From Epibacterium sp. Ofav1-8 (GTDB lineage Bacteria > Pseudomonadota > Alphaproteobacteria > Rhodobacterales > Rhodobacteraceae): a stretch of 64,000 bases of DNA. A program made the translations under genes and the position numbers. The DNA lies in contig NZ_JAKRFD010000007.1 in assembly GCF_022348185.1 (NCBI RefSeq), positions 124,001-188,000 of the forward strand, given 5' to 3'. Positions within the stretch are counted from its first letter, which is position 1. Each line of letters begins with the position of its first letter. The notes below the pieces were generated by a model. The model ran no database searches, had not been told where the DNA came from, and saw nothing but the letters and a program-made list of their open reading frames with translations. This document shows, in pieces, positions 60,544-64,000 of this stretch.

Positions 60544-63084
60544 CTAGTCGCGCGCGCGCAGCACCCGTGCGGGTCGGGCGGCCAGCGGGCGCAGCGCATA
60601 GGCCAGCCCGGCAAGGAGCGTCACCAAGATGCCGCCGCCGATCACCCCAAGCGCATTGGGCCAGATCACCACATAGTCGGTCTCCAGTACAAAATGGCTC
60701 ACCGACCATGCGCCAAGGATGCCCGCCAACAGCGCCACGCCTCCCGCCGCCGCGCCCAGCAGGGCCGAGCGCAGCGCAAAGCTGCGCAGGATCTGACTGC
60801 GCGGCGCGCCCAGCGTTTTCAACAGCGCCGCCTCGTAGCGCCGCGCAGGTTCCGCCGCGGCCGCCGTGCCCAACAGAACCAGAAACCCCGTGAACAAGGT
60901 CGCCGCCGCGCCATAGGCGGTGGCGGTGGCCAGCTGGCCGAGGATTTCGGACACGCGGTTGATCGCGTCCCGCACCCGGATTGCGGTGATATTGGGCATG
61001 GCGCGGGCCACGTCGCGCAGGATGGCCGCCTCGGCCTCCTCTTCGGCATAGACGCTGGCGATATAGCTATGCGGCGCGCCGCGCAATGCGGCCTCGTTCA
61101 TGGTCAGGATGAACCCCATGCCCGCGTTGGAAAAATCCACCTCGCGGAAGCTGGTGATGGTGCCGGTGATGTCGCGGCCCAACACATTGATGGTCATGGT
61201 GTCGCCGAGCTTCAGGCCCATTTCCTCGGCCTCTTCGGCGGCAAAGGAGATCTGCGGAGGGCCATTGTAATCCTCGGGCCACCATGTGCCTGCGGTCACT
61301 TTGGTGCTTGCGGGTTTGGCAGCCGCATAGGTCACGCCGCGATCGCCCCGGATCACCCAATGATCGCCCGCAACTTCCTTGGCCGGGCGGTCATTGATGC
61401 GGGTGATGATGCCGCGCAGCATCGGCGCATTGTCGACCTTGCTGACCTGTGGGTCCCCCTCGACGCGCTCCAGAAAGGCGGGCATCTGGTCGCGCTGAAT
61501 ATCGACAAAGAAATAGGACGGCGCCACATCCGGCAGGTTGCCCGCAATGGCGCGGCGCATGTTGCCGTCGATCTGGCCAATCGCGGCCAGCACCGTGAGG
61601 CCAAGCCCCAGCGCCAGAACCGCCGGCATTGCGCCCTCGCGGGTCGACGAGATGGACGCCAGCGCCCAGCGCAGGGCCGGTCGCCCCCGTGCCACCCTAT
61701 TGCCCACCCGCGCCAGCGCGCCGATGGCGGCCCCGGCAATCAGCAGCACGATGAGCGCGCCGATCAACCCACTCGCAGTCCAGAGCGCCAGCCGGGGAGA
61801 GCCACTAAAAAACGCCGCAGCCGCGATCAGCAGGCCCATCGTCGCAAGCGTTGCGACGATGTACCGTGGCGCGGGCCAATGGATTTTCCCGCCCACCGCA
61901 TCCCGGTAGAGCGCCGCCGCCCGAATGCGTTCCGCACGCGCCAGGGGCCAGAGGGTGAACAGCAATGCGGTCAAAACACCGTAAAGTGCCGATTCCGCCA
62001 GTGCGCCGGGATAGACCGAGAACACCGCCGGAAAGGGCAGTTGTGCCGCGATCAAAGGCCCCAGCAATAGCGGGCCAAGCCCGCCGAGCAGCAACCCGAG
62101 GGCAATCCCGCACAGCGACAGCACACCGATCTGCAGAAAATAGGTCAGAAAGATCACCCGCCGTTCGGCCCCGAGGGTGCGCAGGGTGGCGATGGTCTCT
62201 GTCTTGGTGGCGAGGTACGCGCGTACCGCCGTCGAGACCCCGACGCCCCCGACCGCCAGACCAGAGAGGCCGACCAGCACCAGAAACGCGCCCAGACGTT
62301 CGACAAAACGCGCAATTCCCGGCGCGCCGTTGCGGGCATCGCGCCAGCGCATGCCGCTGTCCTCAAACCGTGCGCGGGCGTCCTGTTCCATCGCCTGCAA
62401 GTCCGCCTCGGGGGGGAGGGTCAGGCGGTATTTGGTGGAATAGAGCGTCCCCGGTGCCAAAAGGCCCGATTGCGCCAAGGCCTCGGTGTGCACCAATGTG
62501 CGCGGCCCGATGGAAAACCCGGACCCGGCGGCATCCGGCTCCCACGCGAGGAGGCCGCTCAGGCGGAACTCCTGCGTGCCAAGGCGAAACCCGTCGCCCG
62601 CGCTCAGGCCCAGCCGGTCAGCCAGCACCTTTTCCATCACCGCGCCGGGGCGGCCATCGACCTCAGCCAATGCCGCGTGCAGGGGCTGGCCCGAGGTCAG
62701 GCGGACCTCGCCGCGCAGAGGGTAGGCGGCGTCCACCGATTTTACCTGGGTCAGCGCGCGTTCGTCCCCCACCACGGCCATGGAGCGAAACTCCACCACC
62801 TCGGAGCGATCACGGGCGATCTCTTCCATCCAGGCGGATTCATCCTCGGAAGCAAAGCGATAGGTGAATGTCAGTTCCGCATCGCCCCCCAAAAGACTCG
62901 CGCCTTCGCGCGCGAGCCCCGCCTCGATCGACGCCCGGATGGAGCCGATGGCGGCAATGACACCGACCCCCAGCGCAAGGCACGCAAGAAACAGACGAAA
63001 GCCGCGCAGGCCGCCGCGCAATTCGCGCAGGGCAAAACGCCACGCAAGGCGAAGCTGGCTCGGAGCCGCTGTCTCAGCACTCAT
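60544..63084 (-). CDS. FtsX-like ABC transporter permease (YbbP type)
   Basis: 846 aa. An N-terminal helix (FRLFLACLALGVGVIAAIGS), a large periplasmic domain, then two FtsX-type blocks: one near 270-370 (LVLVGLSGLAVGGVGVSTAV) and one at 720-846 (LGTAAAAEPARRYEAALLKT with the LKTLGAPRSQILRSF motif). It pairs with the ATPase upstream, overlapping it by an ATGA junction. YbbAP-type systems are probable lipid/lipoprotein mechanotransmission exporters; substrate unknown. Confidence 0.9.
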   Translation of the reverse strand: MSAETAAPSQLRLAWRFALRELRGGLRGFRLFLACLALGVGVIAAIGSIRASIEAGLAREGASLLGGDAELTFTYRFASEDESAWMEEIARDRSEVVEFRSMAVVGDERALTQVKSVDAAYPLRGEVRLTSGQPLHAALAEVDGRPGAVMEKVLADRLGLSAGDGFRLGTQEFRLSGLLAWEPDAAGSGFSIGPRTLVHTEALAQSGLLAPGTLYSTKYRLTLPPEADLQAMEQDARARFEDSGMRWRDARNGAPGIARFVERLGAFLVLVGLSGLAVGGVGVSTAVRAYLATKTETIATLRTLGAERRVIFLTYFLQIGVLSLCGIALGLLLGGLGPLLLGPLIAAQLPFPAVFSVYPGALAESALYGVLTALLFTLWPLARAERIRAAALYRDAVGGKIHWPAPRYIVATLATMGLLIAAAAFFSGSPRLALWTASGLIGALIVLLIAGAAIGALARVGNRVARGRPALRWALASISSTREGAMPAVLALGLGLTVLAAIGQIDGNMRRAIAGNLPDVAPSYFFVDIQRDQMPAFLERVEGDPQVSKVDNAPMLRGIITRINDRPAKEVAGDHWVIRGDRGVTYAAAKPASTKVTAGTWWPEDYNGPPQISFAAEEAEEMGLKLGDTMTINVLGRDITGTITSFREVDFSNAGMGFILTMNEAALRGAPHSYIASVYAEEEAEAAILRDVARAMPNITAIRVRDAINRVSEILGQLATATAYGAAATLFTGFLVLLGTAAAAEPARRYEAALLKTLGAPRSQILRSFALRSALLGAAAGGVALLAGILGAWSVSHFVLETDYVVIWPNALGVIGGGILVTLLAGLAYALRPLAARPARVLRARD

Positions 63085-63785
63085 TCCGCCGCCTCACGCT
63101 GGGCGCTTGTCAGGATGCGACCATCGCGCAAATGCACCGTGCGGTCGCAGCGCTCGGCCAGCTCAGGCGCATGCGTCACCATCACCAGCGTGGAGCCATG
63201 CCGGTCACGCAGATCAAACAGCAGATCCATCACCTGTGCACCATTGGCCTGATCGAGATTGCCCGTGGGTTCGTCCGCCAAGAGGATCTCGGGCCGCGTC
63301 ACCACCGCACGGGCCAGCGCCACCCGCTGCTGTTCGCCGCCGGACATCTGTGCGGGCATATGATCGCAGCGATGGCCCAGCCCCACGGCCTTCAGTTCCT
63401 CGCGGGCGCGGTCAAACGCGTCACGCGCGCCGGCCAGTTCCAATGGTGTCGCCACATTTTCCAGCGCTGTCATCGTCGGGATCAGGTGAAAGCTCTGAAA
63501 CACCACCCCCATATGGGCGCGGCGGAACCGGGCCAGGGCGTCCTCACTCAGCCGGGTCAGATCCTCGCCCATGGCGCGCACGCTGCCGCCGGTTGCCTGC
63601 TCCAGCCCGCCCATCACCATCAGGAGCGAGGACTTCCCGGACCCCGATGGCCCCACCAGCGCCAGCGTCTCGCCCGCCTCCACATCCAGAGTGATCTCTT
63701 CGAGGATACGCACCGGGCCGGTATTGCCATTGAGCGACAAATGCACATCTTGAAGCGTAAGAACGGGGCGGGCGTCGTTGCTCAT
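63081..63785 (-). CDS. ABC transporter ATP-binding protein (YbbA/LolD type)
   Basis: 234 aa. Walker [17 protein letters not shown] near residue 42, the Q-loop in [17 protein letters not shown], signature [14 protein letters not shown] near 145 and Walker [13 protein letters not shown] near 168. It drives the downstream permease. Divergent from the TesA-like gene, the same trio as ybbA-ybbP and tesA in E. coli. Confidence 0.93.
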   Translation of the reverse strand: MSNDARPVLTLQDVHLSLNGNTGPVRILEEITLDVEAGETLALVGPSGSGKSSLLMVMGGLEQATGGSVRAMGEDLTRLSEDALARFRRAHMGVVFQSFHLIPTMTALENVATPLELAGARDAFDRAREELKAVGLGHRCDHMPAQMSGGEQQRVALARAVVTRPEILLADEPTGNLDQANGAQVMDLLFDLRDRHGSTLVMVTHAPELAERCDRTVHLRDGRILTSAQREAAE

Positions 63786-63836
63786 TCGGGGCTACCTGTC
63801 TTTTTGATCTCAAATGGATATGGAGTGTCCGAGGCC

Positions 63837-64000
63837 ATGCGCAAGTTTCTAAGGCAAATTGCAGCGAGTTTCGCCACGATCCTGGCTTTGACGCCATTCG
63901 TCTGGGCGGAGCCGATCCGGCTGACCGCCTTTGGCGACAGTCTTGTGCAGGGATACGGGCTGGCGCAGGAGGATGGTTTTGTGCCACAGCTCGAGGCGTG
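63837..64000 (+). CDS. TesA-like arylesterase/lysophospholipase (partial, runs off the window)
   Basis: First 54 codons. A signal peptide (MRKFLRQIAASFATILALTP followed by FVWA) is followed by RLTAFGDSLVQGYGLA, the SGNH/GDSL nucleophile block with the catalytic Ser. The divergent ybbAP neighbours support a TesA-type periplasmic esterase. ATG at 63837 follows GAGG; an ATG at 63814 is in another frame. The rest is beyond the window edge. Confidence 0.85.
   Translation, partial: MRKFLRQIAASFATILALTPFVWAEPIRLTAFGDSLVQGYGLAQEDGFVPQLEA

Overview
The window is a dense, GC-rich bacterial chromosome segment, almost certainly from an alphaproteobacterium of the Rhodobacteraceae (Roseobacter group). 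The evidence is the gene content and order: a lower phenylacetate pathway, glnD-murJ, a RpoHII-type sigma factor, an mreBCD-PBP2-RodA block, a compact 441-aa glutamyl-tRNA synthetase, an FeS-type photolyase, and heavy use of ATGA/GTGA overlaps with GTG and TTG starts. I see no CRISPR array, insertion sequence, prophage or rRNA operon. Most of it reads as core genome.

Layout. 1-600: a gene-poor left edge and a tRNA-Met(CAU) with a clear promoter. 0.6-6.9 kb: phenylacetate block, paaX and paaZ leftward, then paaG-paaI-paaK-tetR rightward, with a TetR-type palindrome in the divergent gap. The ring epoxidase paaABCDE is not in the window. 7-11.3 kb: a glycine-zipper lipoprotein, an OmpA-family protein with a 12-copy hexanucleotide repeat, trpS, and a rhomboid-fold protein lacking catalytic residues. 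11.4-17 kb: murJ, glnD and an LpoA-like lipoprotein leftward. 17-24.6 kb: rsmI-yraN, gshB-hydrolase, a comM-like ATPase, a GST, a cobU-phosphatase pair, and rpoH followed by chaN. 25.7-33.6 kb: coaBC, then an orphan degenerate receiver and a CheB-CheR-PAS fusion, then dut, a membrane-anchored E1-like protein and an amino-acid ABC substrate-binding protein and permease. 33.7-37.2 kb: M3 peptidase, GhrA-like reductase, VOC protein. 37.3-43.9 kb: the cell-elongation block (mreB, mreC, mreD, PBP2, rodA) and a muramidase-like protein. 44-52.4 kb: rlmJ, a TPR-sulfotransferase, leuA with a leucine-rich leader peptide, an FeS photolyase, an unrecognised protein and an 18-repeat MORN protein. 52.5-64 kb: nadE, an FAD oxidoreductase, an MBL-fold hydrolase, gltX, DUF2254 and GGCT-like genes, an NsrR-like regulator, a YbbAP-type ABC exporter and the start of a TesA-like esterase.

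How the genes work together. Several neighbourhoods are functional units: phenylacetate activation and beta-oxidation steps under two local regulators; the elongasome (MreBCD, PBP2, RodA) with MurJ and an LpoA-like factor elsewhere in the window for peptidoglycan synthesis; cobU with a probable alpha-ribazole phosphatase for cobalamin assembly; and leuA controlled by an apparent attenuation leader. The most interesting signals are the leucine leader peptide, whose predicted transcription start falls on its own ATG; three ECF-type promoter-like motifs before a lipoprotein, rpoH and the CheB-CheR block; the degenerate receiver plus kinase-less CheB-CheR-PAS protein; the pseudo-rhomboid; and a short intergenic element present twice. 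All calls come from reading the sequence; no database search was run.
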